This document shows positions 8,822 to 18,591 of a stretch of 57,091 nucleotides of DNA, in pieces (positions within the stretch are counted from its first letter, which is position 1; the number at the start of each line of letters is the position of its first letter). Source of the stretch: Kiritimatiellia bacterium (GTDB lineage: Bacteria > Verrucomicrobiota > Kiritimatiellia > RFP12 > UBA1067); contig JAFXIL010000048.1 in assembly GCA_017563185.1 (NCBI GenBank), forward strand, positions 1 through 57,091. Direction: 5' to 3'. The notes beneath the pieces are model-generated. The model saw only the letters and a program-made list of their open reading frames with translations, was not told the DNA's origin and did not search any database. Both the position numbers and the translations under genes were made by a program.

Positions 8822-11461
8822 TCATTTGCGTTTGCTGATATCGTCCCAGTCGGCGACAAGTTCGTCAACCAGCTTCTCGCAGGTCCAGCCGGCTGCTGGC
8901 GGCGCGATCGGCAGACGCTCCTCCACCCACTTGTTCTGCCAAGCGCGGATTTCCTTGGCCTTACCCGCGCGCGCCAGACGCAGACGCGGCAGGTAGTAGT
9001 TCGCCACGAGTCCGCTCCACACGCGCGCCGCATAGTCGCCCAGCCCCGGCGCCCACACCGTGATGATGCGCCGCGCGTCCGTCTCGTAGTAGTCGGCCAG
9101 CTTCTCGTCGCCGTCCGCGCACGAACGCGCCTTGGCGATCCAGTTGCGCAGGTCGTGCGTGGGATGGCCGGCCAGCACGGCGTCGACGCCCTCAAGCAGA
9201 CGATCCCCGCGCGCGACGAGCTCCGGCTTGCCCGACGCGAGCAGCAACTCGGCAATTTTGCCGGCCGCATGTGCGGACTGCACCGCGAAGTCGCGGCGGA
9301 AGATCGGATTGTCGCCAACCTTCGCGGCAAGGCCGCGCATCGTCTTCATCGCGGCAACTGCCTCCGCCGCGCCGCGGGAATTGCCTCTCACTTTCGCCGG
9401 GCGGTTCTGCCACGAGAACTTCTCGGGCCCGAAATCGGCGTTCCATTCTCCATAGACGCCCGCGAGCATCTGCTGCCAGTATTTGCGCACCTCCGCGCCT
9501 TCTACGCCCCAGCGTCCGAGCGAATAGCGCTCCAGCCAGTCGACGATTTCAACCGGACGGTCACGCCACCCCGCCGCGCTGAGCACCTCGAACACGTCGT
9601 CCAGTACCTCGATGGCCTCAGTCATCGTACCGAACGCGTAGAGCGCGCCCCGGTTGCCGCTTGCGATCGCCGAGAGGTGCCCGTTCGCGTTGAACGGCAG
9701 GTCGCCGTTCGGAAGCGTGTTGCCGCCGTAGTCGGGAATCGGGCTCCACGCCCAGCGCCGGCCGTTGTACGACTGGTATTTGTCCCAGTTCCATAGGAAC
9801 CGCCGATAACGATGTCTGTTGTAGCATTCGACGCAGTTGTCCACGAGCAGCATTTTGTCCGCCGGCACGGCGGAAAGGAAAGCGTCGGCTCGCTCCTTCG
9901 TCCACACGTTCGGCGCATTGATGAAGATCCATCCCTGGAGCGTCCACACGGCGTCGGGATTCGCGGCCTTCAGCGCGCCGTAGATGTTGCGTCCGCACGT
10001 CTCCAGCCCCTTGCGCGTCGCCTCGTCGCCGTCCTTGAGCCACGGCATCGAGCGCGACATCTCGATGAAGCTGTCGCAGAGATAGTATTTCCCCTTGCCG
10101 AACGCCTTCTCCCACTCGCGCACGATCTCCGCGCCGATCTGCACGAAGAGCGGATCGTCGGGATAGAGGAACCACGAATGGTAGCGTCCCACCCACGTGA
10201 GCCGCGCCATCTTTGCATCCGGCTGGACGCGCCTGAGGCCGGCCGGAACCGCGCCTGCGAACCCTTGCGCCATCACGTCCATGCCTAGCGAGCGCAGGCG
10301 TTTGTATATTGCATGCTGGAGCGGCACGGACCGCTTCCGCCACGCCGCCGGCAAGTGGCTGATCGCGTTATCCACGCAGCCCATGCGCGAGAACGCGAGA
10401 TACGCCGGCCCCGCGAACGACTCCTCGATCTCCGCGTCGGTCAGCCCGTGCTTCTTCCACACCCGTTCGAGAATCGCCTCGAACGCGGTGACGGCGTTCG
10501 GGAGATCGTAACCGTGTAGCGCCATCCAGTCGATCTCGCGCATCCAGCGCGCCTCGTCCCAGAACGCGGTGGTATAGGACGCCGTGCAGGGCTGCATGTA
10601 GAGGTGGCGGCGGAACGGCGAGACGACGCGCAGGTCGTCGTTCGGCGTTCCTTCCGCCCACGCCTTCGCGTCGAAGCGGTTGCCGCTCCACGAGCAGACG
10701 CCCGCGCCCTTGCGCGTGACGTCCGTATAGAACGCCTTCGCGAGCGTCGCGCCGTTGGAGGCGCGGATGCGCCTTCCGCGTTCCAGCACCTCGAAGACGG
10801 GCCGCCCCGCGTCGAACGTGATGATTTCGAGCGTGAGTTCCCGCGCCACATCTTCGCCCGCGAAACGCGCGATCACGCCACGTGCGGCCTCGATCTGACC
10901 CTCGGCGGCCAGAGGGCTGGCCGCCCTACCATGCACCGGTAGGGCGGTCGCCCCGCGACCGCCGCAATTGCCGCCCACGTCAATGTCGCGCGGCACGAGC
11001 GTGAGGTCGGCAATTCCGTATCCGGCGGACTTGGGGCTGGTCACGAGCGGATGGGCTGTTCCGTTGAGCGACCCATCCGCGTTGACGAACTTCCAGCCGA
11101 GACCATGGTCCTTCGTCAGCACGTAGCGGGCTGCAACTGCGCGGCCCAGCACGCCGTCAGCGCCGTCGAAGAGTTCCAGCACGATGCACTTGAGATGGTA
11201 GGAATCCATCATCTGCATCTCTACGCGCAGACGCGCCGGCCGGGCAGCCTCCTTCGGCAGCATGGTCTTGTTGTACCCAACCATGTTCCGCGGACGCATG
11301 TGCGTGCCGATGGCGTTGCCGCTGATTTCGTTCGCCTGCACGTCGGCAAGCGTCCGGCCTTTCAGCACGAGCGCCGGCGCGTTAATCGGCACAACGCCTG
11401 CAAGAGCCGCCGCCGCAAGTGCAGCACATGCGACGCTGAGAAGAAGTCTTGGCATTTTCAT
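8822..11461 (-). CDS. Exported GH89 alpha-N-acetylglucosaminidase
   Basis: 879 residues with a signal peptide (residues 1-22). The central region follows the human NAGLU family closely: DWMALHGYDLPNAV, FAGPAYLAFSRMG and LQGWIFINAPNVW. Candidate catalytic glutamates are E467 (YLCDSFIEM) and E615 (GTMTEAIE), aligned by context with the two human NAGLU catalytic glutamates. The enzyme removes terminal alpha-1,4-linked or alpha-linked GlcNAc, as in heparan sulfate or mucin glycans. Residues 1-230 form an N-terminal beta-rich region; residues about 163-190 are encoded by an inserted palindromic element. The start ATG overlaps the upstream stop (ATGA), so translation is probably coupled to the metallophosphoesterase. 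Confidence 0.88.
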   Translation of the reverse strand: MKMPRLLLSVACAALAAAALAGVVPINAPALVLKGRTLADVQANEISGNAIGTHMRPRNMVGYNKTMLPKEAARPARLRVEMQMMDSYHLKCIVLELFDGADGVLGRAVAARYVLTKDHGLGWKFVNADGSLNGTAHPLVTSPKSAGYGIADLTLVPRDIDVGGNCGGRGATALPVHGRAASPLAAEGQIEAARGVIARFAGEDVARELTLEIITFDAGRPVFEVLERGRRIRASNGATLAKAFYTDVTRKGAGVCSWSGNRFDAKAWAEGTPNDDLRVVSPFRRHLYMQPCTASYTTAFWDEARWMREIDWMALHGYDLPNAVTAFEAILERVWKKHGLTDAEIEESFAGPAYLAFSRMGCVDNAISHLPAAWRKRSVPLQHAIYKRLRSLGMDVMAQGFAGAVPAGLRRVQPDAKMARLTWVGRYHSWFLYPDDPLFVQIGAEIVREWEKAFGKGKYYLCDSFIEMSRSMPWLKDGDEATRKGLETCGRNIYGALKAANPDAVWTLQGWIFINAPNVWTKERADAFLSAVPADKMLLVDNCVECYNRHRYRRFLWNWDKYQSYNGRRWAWSPIPDYGGNTLPNGDLPFNANGHLSAIASGNRGALYAFGTMTEAIEVLDDVFEVLSAAGWRDRPVEIVDWLERYSLGRWGVEGAEVRKYWQQMLAGVYGEWNADFGPEKFSWQNRPAKVRGNSRGAAEAVAAMKTMRGLAAKVGDNPIFRRDFAVQSAHAAGKIAELLLASGKPELVARGDRLLEGVDAVLAGHPTHDLRNWIAKARSCADGDEKLADYYETDARRIITVWAPGLGDYAARVWSGLVANYYLPRLRLARAGKAKEIRAWQNKWVEERLPIAPPAAGWTCEKLVDELVADWDDISKRK
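10904..10966. repeat. Composite double-palindrome element inside the GH89 gene
   Basis: Hairpin one (8-bp stem, 10904-10925), CCCTACC (10924-10930), GGTAGGG (10938-10944) and hairpin two (9-bp stem, 10943-10963). This is the same layout as at 3294-3355. The right arm and following GCCGCAAT also match the element at 24741-24772. It adds a Gly/Ala/Arg/Pro-rich loop to the protein without a frameshift. Confidence 0.78.
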
Positions 11462-13041
11462 TGCTTTATTGTGGTTTTAGGCTGGGCCTTGCGAGCTGTC
11501 TTAGGCGCAGAAGAGGCTTCCCATTCGGCGACGATCGGCTTGCCGCGCGCACCGAAGCAGTTGATCGGCGTCACGGTGAAACGCACCTTGCCGGAGCCGA
11601 GCTCGTCCTTGAAGAAATAGCACCACTGCTTCGACAACGCCTTCTTGTGCTTCTCCGAATGGTTGAAGCCCGAGGCGAGCACGTGCTTTACGCGCTTCTT
11701 GCCGTCTGGCGTCTCGGCCGCGAACTCAAGCCTGAAGAGACGTCCCTTTATGTCGGGCGTGATCGGCGGCGTGACGATCTTGAGCGTAGGCTTCTTCACC
11801 GATGGTACGCTCTTCTTGCCGTCAGGCGACTTGCCGCCGCGGTTGATCGACTTCATCGCGATCACCGTGGGCACGGCGTCCTTTGAAAATTCGGGGGCGC
11901 GCACCTTCTGCGCGTGCGCCGCGAAGGCAAACGGCTTCGACTCGGCCACCGGAAGCGGCATCACCCAGTCTTCGCCGATGTCGAGGTTCGAGAGAAACTC
12001 GCGGCGCCTCACAACGATGCAGTCGTCGTACACGTTCCAGAGCATGCCCTGGCGGCAGTCTCTCGCAGCGAACTGTTTCATCGACTTCGCGGCGTCGATC
12101 CTCCAGGTAGCGTGGTTGCCGGTTTTGGTGTTTTCATAGCCTTCGTTGGGGCGTTCTTTGTAAGGCATGCCGGTGTAGCGCAGCGAACTCGTGCCCACGC
12201 TCGTGAAGGCACCTTGCCAGATGCTCCGCTCGTCGGTGAGCGAGTAGTGCGAATGTCCCGAGAACGCAATGGCGTTAGGATATGCCGAAAGCGTTTTCGT
12301 GACGGAGCCCTTGTCGTGTCCCCACGCCCATGGTCCGTAGCAGGTGTCCTTGGGATGCGGGTGCTGCACGTAGAAGAACGGCAGGTTCGGATCGAGCGAC
12401 TTTCCGTTCTTCGCCATGTACTCTTCGATGCGCGCGAACGGATCGACTGTCTTGCCCGTCTCCGCGCCGTGGCCGCCGGTGTCCCAGTGCGCGCCGAGGA
12501 AGGTGTAGCCGTTGACCTGCTTCACGCTGAACGGGACGTAGGGTTCGTGGAAGGCCTTGTCCCACCAGCCGGCGATGTCCTTGCGGAGGATGTGCTTCGC
12601 GCGCTCCTTCGGATCTGGGTAGCGCTTCTCCGCGTGTCCGCCGTAGCTGTAGCCGACCCAGTCGTGGTTGCCGGTGATGAAGAACTTGGCGACGGGGCGG
12701 CCGTCGGGGTATTTGTCGTCTGGGAACACGGAGTACCATGCCTCGGCTACGGCCATGAGGTTTTCGTCCATGCCCTTGTCCGCCATGTCGCCGGCGATCG
12801 CGACGGCGTCGACGCCCTGTGCGCGGAACCATTCAAGCGTGTGCTTGAACGTGAGGTTGTTGCCGAACGCCTCCATCTTCTCGTCAGCGCCCACGTGGAG
12901 GATGTGGATGTCGGAGACAACGCCGAAGCGCATGCGCGGCGTCTCCCCGGCCTTGAAGCCTGGCGCGGCGAGGAACCGGCAGCCCCCGAACGCGCCGAAC
13001 GACGCGGCGCCGCCGATGAAGAACCTTCTTGAGATGTTCAT
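11458..13041 (-). CDS. Exported calcineurin-like metallophosphoesterase
   Basis: 527 residues. A Tat-type N-terminus (SRRFFIGGAASFGAF) precedes the motifs SDIH (D44, H46), AGDMAD, GNHDW, QHPHP and SGHSH, all expected metal ligands. The C-terminal 150 residues are a beta-rich, lysine-rich extension beyond the catalytic domain and are not recognised. AAGGAG lies before ATG 13041. The stop overlaps the GH89 start by 4 nt, so both are made from one message; joint removal of phosphate groups and GlcNAc from the same exported substrate is a reasonable inference. Confidence 0.85.
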   Translation of the reverse strand: MNISRRFFIGGAASFGAFGGCRFLAAPGFKAGETPRMRFGVVSDIHILHVGADEKMEAFGNNLTFKHTLEWFRAQGVDAVAIAGDMADKGMDENLMAVAEAWYSVFPDDKYPDGRPVAKFFITGNHDWVGYSYGGHAEKRYPDPKERAKHILRKDIAGWWDKAFHEPYVPFSVKQVNGYTFLGAHWDTGGHGAETGKTVDPFARIEEYMAKNGKSLDPNLPFFYVQHPHPKDTCYGPWAWGHDKGSVTKTLSAYPNAIAFSGHSHYSLTDERSIWQGAFTSVGTSSLRYTGMPYKERPNEGYENTKTGNHATWRIDAAKSMKQFAARDCRQGMLWNVYDDCIVVRRREFLSNLDIGEDWVMPLPVAESKPFAFAAHAQKVRAPEFSKDAVPTVIAMKSINRGGKSPDGKKSVPSVKKPTLKIVTPPITPDIKGRLFRLEFAAETPDGKKRVKHVLASGFNHSEKHKKALSKQWCYFFKDELGSGKVRFTVTPINCFGARGKPIVAEWEASSAPKTARKAQPKTTIKQ

Positions 13042-13113
13042 TTCAGTTTTTCTCCTTGTTGGCTATTGCAAGTTGCTTCTCTTGCGTTTTCATGGCAAGG
13101 CAATTAAAGAAGT

Positions 13114-15501
13114 TCATTCCTCTGGTTCCTGCGACAGATCTGCGGCAAGGAAAAGACGGTCTATCTTAGTGCCGTCCTCGCGGGCGTGGAGGGTGAGCAC
13201 AACAGGTCCTGCGGGGAGCGCAAGCTCGGTCTTGAACGCGCGCCACTGCCACTGACCCTTCGTGACGCCGGTGGGCCACACCGTTACGTCGAGAACGCTC
13301 TTGCTGCGCGACTTCGCCACCGGGAACTCGCCAGTGCACGCCGAAACGAAGAACGAGTCGTCGTCCGGCGTAGGCGCCCACACGCGTCCCCACAGGCGAT
13401 ACACGCCCGCATCCTGCACGTCGAGCTGCCATGACACGGATCCCCGTGCGGACCTTCTGCCGCCGGGCTCTCCCGGCACCCATACGAACCTGCCTCCGTG
13501 CGCGCCTGGATCGGCATCCGCCTTGAACACATGGTCCATTGCTCCGCTCTCCGCCTCCCATATCGCCTCGCGCCTCTTCGACACCGGCACGCGGTTTGCG
13601 GCGATCGCCTTTAGCATCCGCTCGCGCTCGGCTCGGTATTCGGCAAGCCCAGGCGCCTCGCCGATGATCTCCGCGCCTATGTCGCGTCCGTCGAGAGCGA
13701 AGACGGCCCGTGCCGGCTCTGGTTCAACGAGCGATGGCGCGGCAAACGGCGCGGCGGCGCCAAGGGAAAGCGGACCCTCCTCGCCGGCGGCCCTGATAGC
13801 CACGTTGGTGGCCGAGGCGTGGACAGAGCAGACTGCGGCGGCGAAAGACGCGCGGAACGCGGCGAACTTCGCGGATGTTGAAGCATCGTCAGTCACGCGC
13901 ACCCAGAAGGCCGCAGCCGGAGGATTTGCGGCGTCAATCGAACGTCCCCAGAAGTCGTGATGTGCAACAGTGAGGCGCAGGGCGTTCACGTCAGGCGCGT
14001 CATCCCACACCACCGCCGCAGGAGCGCGCTCGCCAGTGACGCCGCGCGACCATGCAACGCGCGCCGCGAAGGCGCCGCCGCCGTGGCGCACGAAGACGCA
14101 GCCACCGGGCGGAAGCGGATGGGCAAATGGACGCCCCCGCACAGGCACGATGGCGGCGTCGCCGACGTATATTTCATCGACGTCGCCGGGAAACACGAAG
14201 TGCGATTCGAGCGTAGGCGTATCCTGCGGCACGTCGCCTGGACGGTACACCGCGAGCCCGAGTGCATCGCGTCCGCGCTGCACACCGCACCAGAACGGCC
14301 GCAGGTGAAGCGTCTTCTGGTGTGGACCGTTTCCTTCGGGTATCTTCTTCATGCCATACGGGTCTCGGCGGGCGTCGGCGATGAAGTATCCTCGCGCCTT
14401 GCGCGTGGAGGAGGCGAAGTCGATGGCAAGGGGTATGTCCATGTTCCAGTAGTTCGCGCCGGAAACGCCAAGCGCGATGTTGCGCCCGATCCAGGCGGTG
14501 CGGTACTTTTCGTCGTCTTCGCCCCAGAACGACACGATCGTGCGCGGAGCGAGCGAGGCGAGGGACATGATGGATGCGGGCGGACGCCATTCGGACAGCA
14601 CGAGCTCAAGCGGCGGGCGCTCCTCCGAGCCTGGAAGCGGCGCTGCAACGCCGACAGCCCGCAGAAGCGCGGCCACGCCGCCCATGCCGTAGAGGTAGTC
14701 GTAGTCGCGGCTGTGGGTTCCGGCAAGCCGTCCGGCCGGAGCGAACGCAGAAGCGCAGACGTCGGTCCAGAAGAGCTTCAGCAGTCGCTCGGCACGGTCG
14801 CGCACCGCCGCGTCGCGCACGTAGGCGTGTAGGCGGTGGAGGTTCAAGATGTCGACCGCCGTGTATGCGGGGCTCGAGTATTCGCACACTCCGAAGAGCG
14901 CAGTGTTAAGCGTGAAGGCGTCTAGGCGCTTGACGCCTTCGTCGAAGACATCACGCCGTGAGCGTGCCTCGCCGAGGAGGACGAGGTTCACGGCGTTCAT
15001 GATCGCGATGTTGGTGTAGGAGTCGCGCACGCGGTGCGAGAGGCAGCCGGCGATGGCGCGGTCGAGGATCGCGAGGAACTTCTCGCGCTGGGCGGGGGAC
15101 ATCTTGCCGAGATGGTCGCGCGCGATGAGCGAGCCCGTCTGCATGCAGAAGTCGACAGCGTTCAAGTCCATCACGAATCCGTCTCGCCACGACCAGCGGA
15201 AGTTGCCGAAGGTGCGGCTGGCGGGGTCGCGGTCCTGCATTTCGGCGGCGACGTCGAAGAGGAGGTCGAGCGCGTCGAGGTGACGCGACGCCTCGCAGAA
15301 GCAGAACGCCGCCTGGAACAACTCCGCGGCGCCAAGCGCGCGGTCGTGGCGCCGGGCCTTTTCGACGGTGCCGGCGAAGGCTCCCTGCGCACGCTGTTCC
15401 ATGTATGCGGCACGGTCGACCTGCACCGCCACGGCGATGCACGGCGCAATCAGCGCAGCGAGAACGATGCTTCCGCAGAGAGCCTTTCTTCCTGTTGCCA
15501 T
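13114..15501 (-). CDS. Large exported protein of unknown function with CBM-like C-terminus
   Basis: 795 residues with a signal peptide. Residues about 30-300 are helix-rich and Cys/Arg-rich, reminiscent of the (alpha/alpha) toroid of polysaccharide lyases and hydrolases (SRDYDYLYGMGG), but no catalytic signature is certain. Residues about 655-790 look like a carbohydrate-binding module: WEAESGAMDHVF, then GVYRLWGRVWAPTPDDDSFF, then LPAGPVVLTLHAREDGTKIDRLFLA, as in CBM35-like domains. GGAGGAAG before ATG 15501 supports the start. It is followed 72 bp later by the metallophosphoesterase-GH89 pair, so a role in glycan breakdown is inferred from context. Confidence 0.6.
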   Translation of the reverse strand: MATGRKALCGSIVLAALIAPCIAVAVQVDRAAYMEQRAQGAFAGTVEKARRHDRALGAAELFQAAFCFCEASRHLDALDLLFDVAAEMQDRDPASRTFGNFRWSWRDGFVMDLNAVDFCMQTGSLIARDHLGKMSPAQREKFLAILDRAIAGCLSHRVRDSYTNIAIMNAVNLVLLGEARSRRDVFDEGVKRLDAFTLNTALFGVCEYSSPAYTAVDILNLHRLHAYVRDAAVRDRAERLLKLFWTDVCASAFAPAGRLAGTHSRDYDYLYGMGGVAALLRAVGVAAPLPGSEERPPLELVLSEWRPPASIMSLASLAPRTIVSFWGEDDEKYRTAWIGRNIALGVSGANYWNMDIPLAIDFASSTRKARGYFIADARRDPYGMKKIPEGNGPHQKTLHLRPFWCGVQRGRDALGLAVYRPGDVPQDTPTLESHFVFPGDVDEIYVGDAAIVPVRGRPFAHPLPPGGCVFVRHGGGAFAARVAWSRGVTGERAPAAVVWDDAPDVNALRLTVAHHDFWGRSIDAANPPAAAFWVRVTDDASTSAKFAAFRASFAAAVCSVHASATNVAIRAAGEEGPLSLGAAAPFAAPSLVEPEPARAVFALDGRDIGAEIIGEAPGLAEYRAERERMLKAIAANRVPVSKRREAIWEAESGAMDHVFKADADPGAHGGRFVWVPGEPGGRRSARGSVSWQLDVQDAGVYRLWGRVWAPTPDDDSFFVSACTGEFPVAKSRSKSVLDVTVWPTGVTKGQWQWRAFKTELALPAGPVVLTLHAREDGTKIDRLFLAADLSQEPEE

Positions 15502-15537
15502 GTCTTGCGACTTCCTCCGGCGTTATGGTTCCCGCCC

Positions 15538-18510
15538 CTACTTCTTGCCTTTATCCTTGCCGCCCTCCATGGCCACGTTCTCTACGACGTCGAGATCCTT
15601 CTCGCACGTGGCCATCGGTTCGGCGCCAGCAAGCACGCACACCGCAGCGTCCGCAGCGAGGGCGTCCACCTTCGCCGCGAACGCGCGCAGATCGGCCTTC
15701 GTGGTCTTGAGCATCTCGTCGCGCAGCCTCTGCAGGTCGGCAGCGGTGACGCCGTTAAGATGACGCTCCATCGCAAGGCCCATCTCGGCGCTCGCCGAAA
15801 GATAAGGCTCCGTCACGGCCACCGCGCCGATCACGTAGCGGTCTATAGCCTCGGTTCCGTCGGCAAACGCGCGCAGCGCATCACCGCTGCCAGAGTACAC
15901 GCCGAGCGAACGTCCGGGCTTGGGGTCGTTCCAGGATAGCCATCCCGCGTCGCCGTTGCGGCGCACGCCGAAGTTGCCGCCGTACGCGCCGCCCTTCACG
16001 CGGATCTCCTGCCACAGGTGGTTGAGCGTGAGAATGCGCGCCGCAACCACGGCCGAGCCGCTGTAGAGGCGCTCTGCGGGATGCGCCACGCGCGCGGCGA
16101 AGCCGATTCCCGCGGAGATGCGGAAGCCCTCGTTTCTGCGCGGGAGCGGCCTGTACGCCACGCGCGCGCCCATGGCGCCGCGAGGCAGCGTCGCCGCGAG
16201 CTGCGCAGCCCACGCGGCGGGAGCGTTGTCCGTAATGCAGACAACGAGGCGGTCCCTGGTGAACACGCGCCGCGCAAGCGCCGCAAGGCGCTCGCAATAT
16301 GCGGGCCCGTCGCATGCAAACGCCGTGTCGGCCGTCTGAAGGCGGCGTATCTGCGAGAATCCCGAGAACGTCTCGTCCAGCGCGCCGCGCGCCGTCAGCT
16401 GCGCCGCGGCACGGCGGAACGGAAGCTGACGCGCAGAGAGGCCGGTCGCCGAGCGCTCTGCTCCAATGCGGCGCTGCTTGAGAATCCGCCCTACTGCATT
16501 GGTGTCGGCAAACGACGTCTCGCGCAGCACCTCCGGCACAAGGCGCACCACGTCCGCCCACTTGGCCTCAAGCGCCGAGACGTCCACCTCCAGATACGGC
16601 GACGCCTCGTCGCCTCTTGCCGCCGCCATGGCACCCGCCGCAAACCTGCCGAGCTTTCCGTCGATCTCGTTGCGGAGCTCTTCGATTGAGTGTTTCGCCG
16701 TGGCGAGGTTGCCCAGAAGCGCAGAGAGCATCGGCATGTCGGCCAGCTCCTCGAGCGTAAGGTCCGCAAGCGAAAACGCGAGCTCCACATGCACCACGCC
16801 GTTCGCCTGCGTGTGAGGGCGCACAACTGTGATTCCGTCCGCAGTCGCGACTTCGGTCTTGATCACCGGCGCCTCGGCTGGAACATCCCTGACGGCGAGC
16901 ACGGGGAGCTTCGCGGCGTCTTCGGGCCTGTTCGGCGCGGCCTGGTACGCCTCGAGCGCGCGGCATTCGGCCAGCACCTTGTCGAGCTGCTCCTTCGTCC
17001 AGCCGGCCTTCACCTTCGCGAGCGCCGCCTTCTCGGCTGCGGCGTTCTCGGCGGCGAGAGTGCGCGAGGGAACGAAGGTGAGCTCGGCGCGATGCGGGTT
17101 CTCGATGAAGGTCTCGCGCAGCAGGCGCTCGAACCAGCCGTCCGCGATCTTCGAGCGGAGCGAGGCGAAGCGCGAGGCGTTGCGGAAGGCGTCCGCCGGA
17201 TCGCCGCCGTAGAGCCAGAAGTCGAAGGCGTCGGAGAGGAAGGCGAGGCCACGCGGGGTTTCGCCGAAGTCCTTCTCGCGGTCGCGGAACTCGGCGCGGT
17301 CGAGAAGCGCGGCGAGGCGCGCATGGTCGAGGCCCTTCTCGGCGAGGGAGACGATCGTCTCGCGCACGGTGCGGCGCACTTCGTCCACATTCTCATTCTT
17401 CACGTTCTTGGCGACAAGCGAGACCTCGAGCTGGGCAGCCCAGCCCACGCCCATGTGAACGTCCTCGCAGAGGCCCTTCGAGAGAAGCGCCTTCTTGAGG
17501 GGCGCCTCGTTCGAGCCCGCAAGCGCGTCCGTGAGCACATCTACGGCCATGCACTTCTCGCGCTCGTCGAACCTGCCGAACACCCACGCGTCGCCGAGGA
17601 TCACCTTGCCCTCCTCGCTTTCGGCGGCGCCGATCTCGTACTTCATCGTCTTCTTCGACGAGACCGGCTTCTGGTACGCGATCTCGGCGTCAACCGCCTT
17701 GCGCGGATAGGGCTCCAGAAAGCCCTGGAGCTTCGCGAGCACGGCCTTGAGGTCGATGCGCCCGTCGAGGAAAATGCGCGCGTTCGACGGGTGGTAGAAG
17801 CGGTTGTAGAAATTCCTGTAGCCCTCGAAGTCGAGGGTTGGGATGGCGGCCGGGTCGCCGCCCGAGACGAAGCCGTAGCACGTCTCAGGATAGAGCATGC
17901 GGCGCAGCTCGTGGTAGAGGCGGCGCTCAGGCGTGGAGAACGCGCCCTTCATCTCGCTGTACACGATGCCATTGCGGGCGAGCTCGCCGTCGGCAGATGC
18001 TAGCTCGTAGTGCCAGCCCTCCTGCCTGAAGGCGAGAGGCGACTTGACGCTCAGGGGATGGAACACGGCGTCGAGATAGACGTCCATGAGATTCATGAGG
18101 TCCGCGCGGTTGCGCGAGCACACCGGATACATCGTGTGGTCGGAGCTGGTGTATGCGTTTAGAAACGTGGCGAACGAGCTCTTCAGCAGATCCACGAACG
18201 GCTCCTTGACTGGATACTTGTCGGAGCCGCAGAGCACGGAGTGCTCGATGATGTGCGGCACGCCGGTGTCGTCGCTCGGCAGCGTGCGAAAGCCGATCGC
18301 GAACGTCATGTTGTCGTCGTCGCGCTCGAGCCACACGAGGTCTGCGCCGTTCTTCGCAAACTCCATGCGCACGAGGCGTCCCTGCACCTCGGGCAGGGAC
18401 ACGACGTCTTTCACGATGAATCCCGACAGCTCGTCGCCAGGCTTGAATTCGATTGCGGCAACCGGCAGCGCCGCCGCAGCAGCAGCACACATAGACATGA
18501 TCTTTCCCAT
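15538..18510 (-). CDS. Exported M16C (presequence protease-like) zinc metallopeptidase
   Basis: 990 residues, the length of PreP/M16C peptidases. The inverted zinc motif HIIEH is at H86-E89-H90 and the distal glutamate lies in GIVYSEMKGAF. The remaining halves follow the two-lobed M16 layout, including the C-terminal region with an AYGGNFGVRR-like segment. A short hydrophobic N-terminus suggests export, where the enzyme would degrade peptides. ATG 18510 has a GAGGAG site. That site directly follows the T-run of the terminator after the HU gene. Confidence 0.88.
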   Translation of the reverse strand: MGKIMSMCAAAAAALPVAAIEFKPGDELSGFIVKDVVSLPEVQGRLVRMEFAKNGADLVWLERDDDNMTFAIGFRTLPSDDTGVPHIIEHSVLCGSDKYPVKEPFVDLLKSSFATFLNAYTSSDHTMYPVCSRNRADLMNLMDVYLDAVFHPLSVKSPLAFRQEGWHYELASADGELARNGIVYSEMKGAFSTPERRLYHELRRMLYPETCYGFVSGGDPAAIPTLDFEGYRNFYNRFYHPSNARIFLDGRIDLKAVLAKLQGFLEPYPRKAVDAEIAYQKPVSSKKTMKYEIGAAESEEGKVILGDAWVFGRFDEREKCMAVDVLTDALAGSNEAPLKKALLSKGLCEDVHMGVGWAAQLEVSLVAKNVKNENVDEVRRTVRETIVSLAEKGLDHARLAALLDRAEFRDREKDFGETPRGLAFLSDAFDFWLYGGDPADAFRNASRFASLRSKIADGWFERLLRETFIENPHRAELTFVPSRTLAAENAAAEKAALAKVKAGWTKEQLDKVLAECRALEAYQAAPNRPEDAAKLPVLAVRDVPAEAPVIKTEVATADGITVVRPHTQANGVVHVELAFSLADLTLEELADMPMLSALLGNLATAKHSIEELRNEIDGKLGRFAAGAMAAARGDEASPYLEVDVSALEAKWADVVRLVPEVLRETSFADTNAVGRILKQRRIGAERSATGLSARQLPFRRAAAQLTARGALDETFSGFSQIRRLQTADTAFACDGPAYCERLAALARRVFTRDRLVVCITDNAPAAWAAQLAATLPRGAMGARVAYRPLPRRNEGFRISAGIGFAARVAHPAERLYSGSAVVAARILTLNHLWQEIRVKGGAYGGNFGVRRNGDAGWLSWNDPKPGRSLGVYSGSGDALRAFADGTEAIDRYVIGAVAVTEPYLSASAEMGLAMERHLNGVTAADLQRLRDEMLKTTKADLRAFAAKVDALAADAAVCVLAGAEPMATCEKDLDVVENVAMEGGKDKGKK

Positions 18511-18530
18511 TTCACAACCAGCTCCTCTTC

Positions 18531-18564
18531 AAAAAAAACGGCCGGCGCCACACGGACGCCGGCC
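18531..18564 (-). terminator. Rho-independent terminator after the HU gene
   Basis: GGCCGGCG, a 9-nt loop and CGCCGGCC followed by a run of eight T on the minus strand. It lies between the HU-like gene and the M16 peptidase, and the T-run touches the ribosome site of the peptidase gene. Confidence 0.88.
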
Positions 18565-18591
18565 TTCTCTGCACGACGCAGAGACCAGGAA

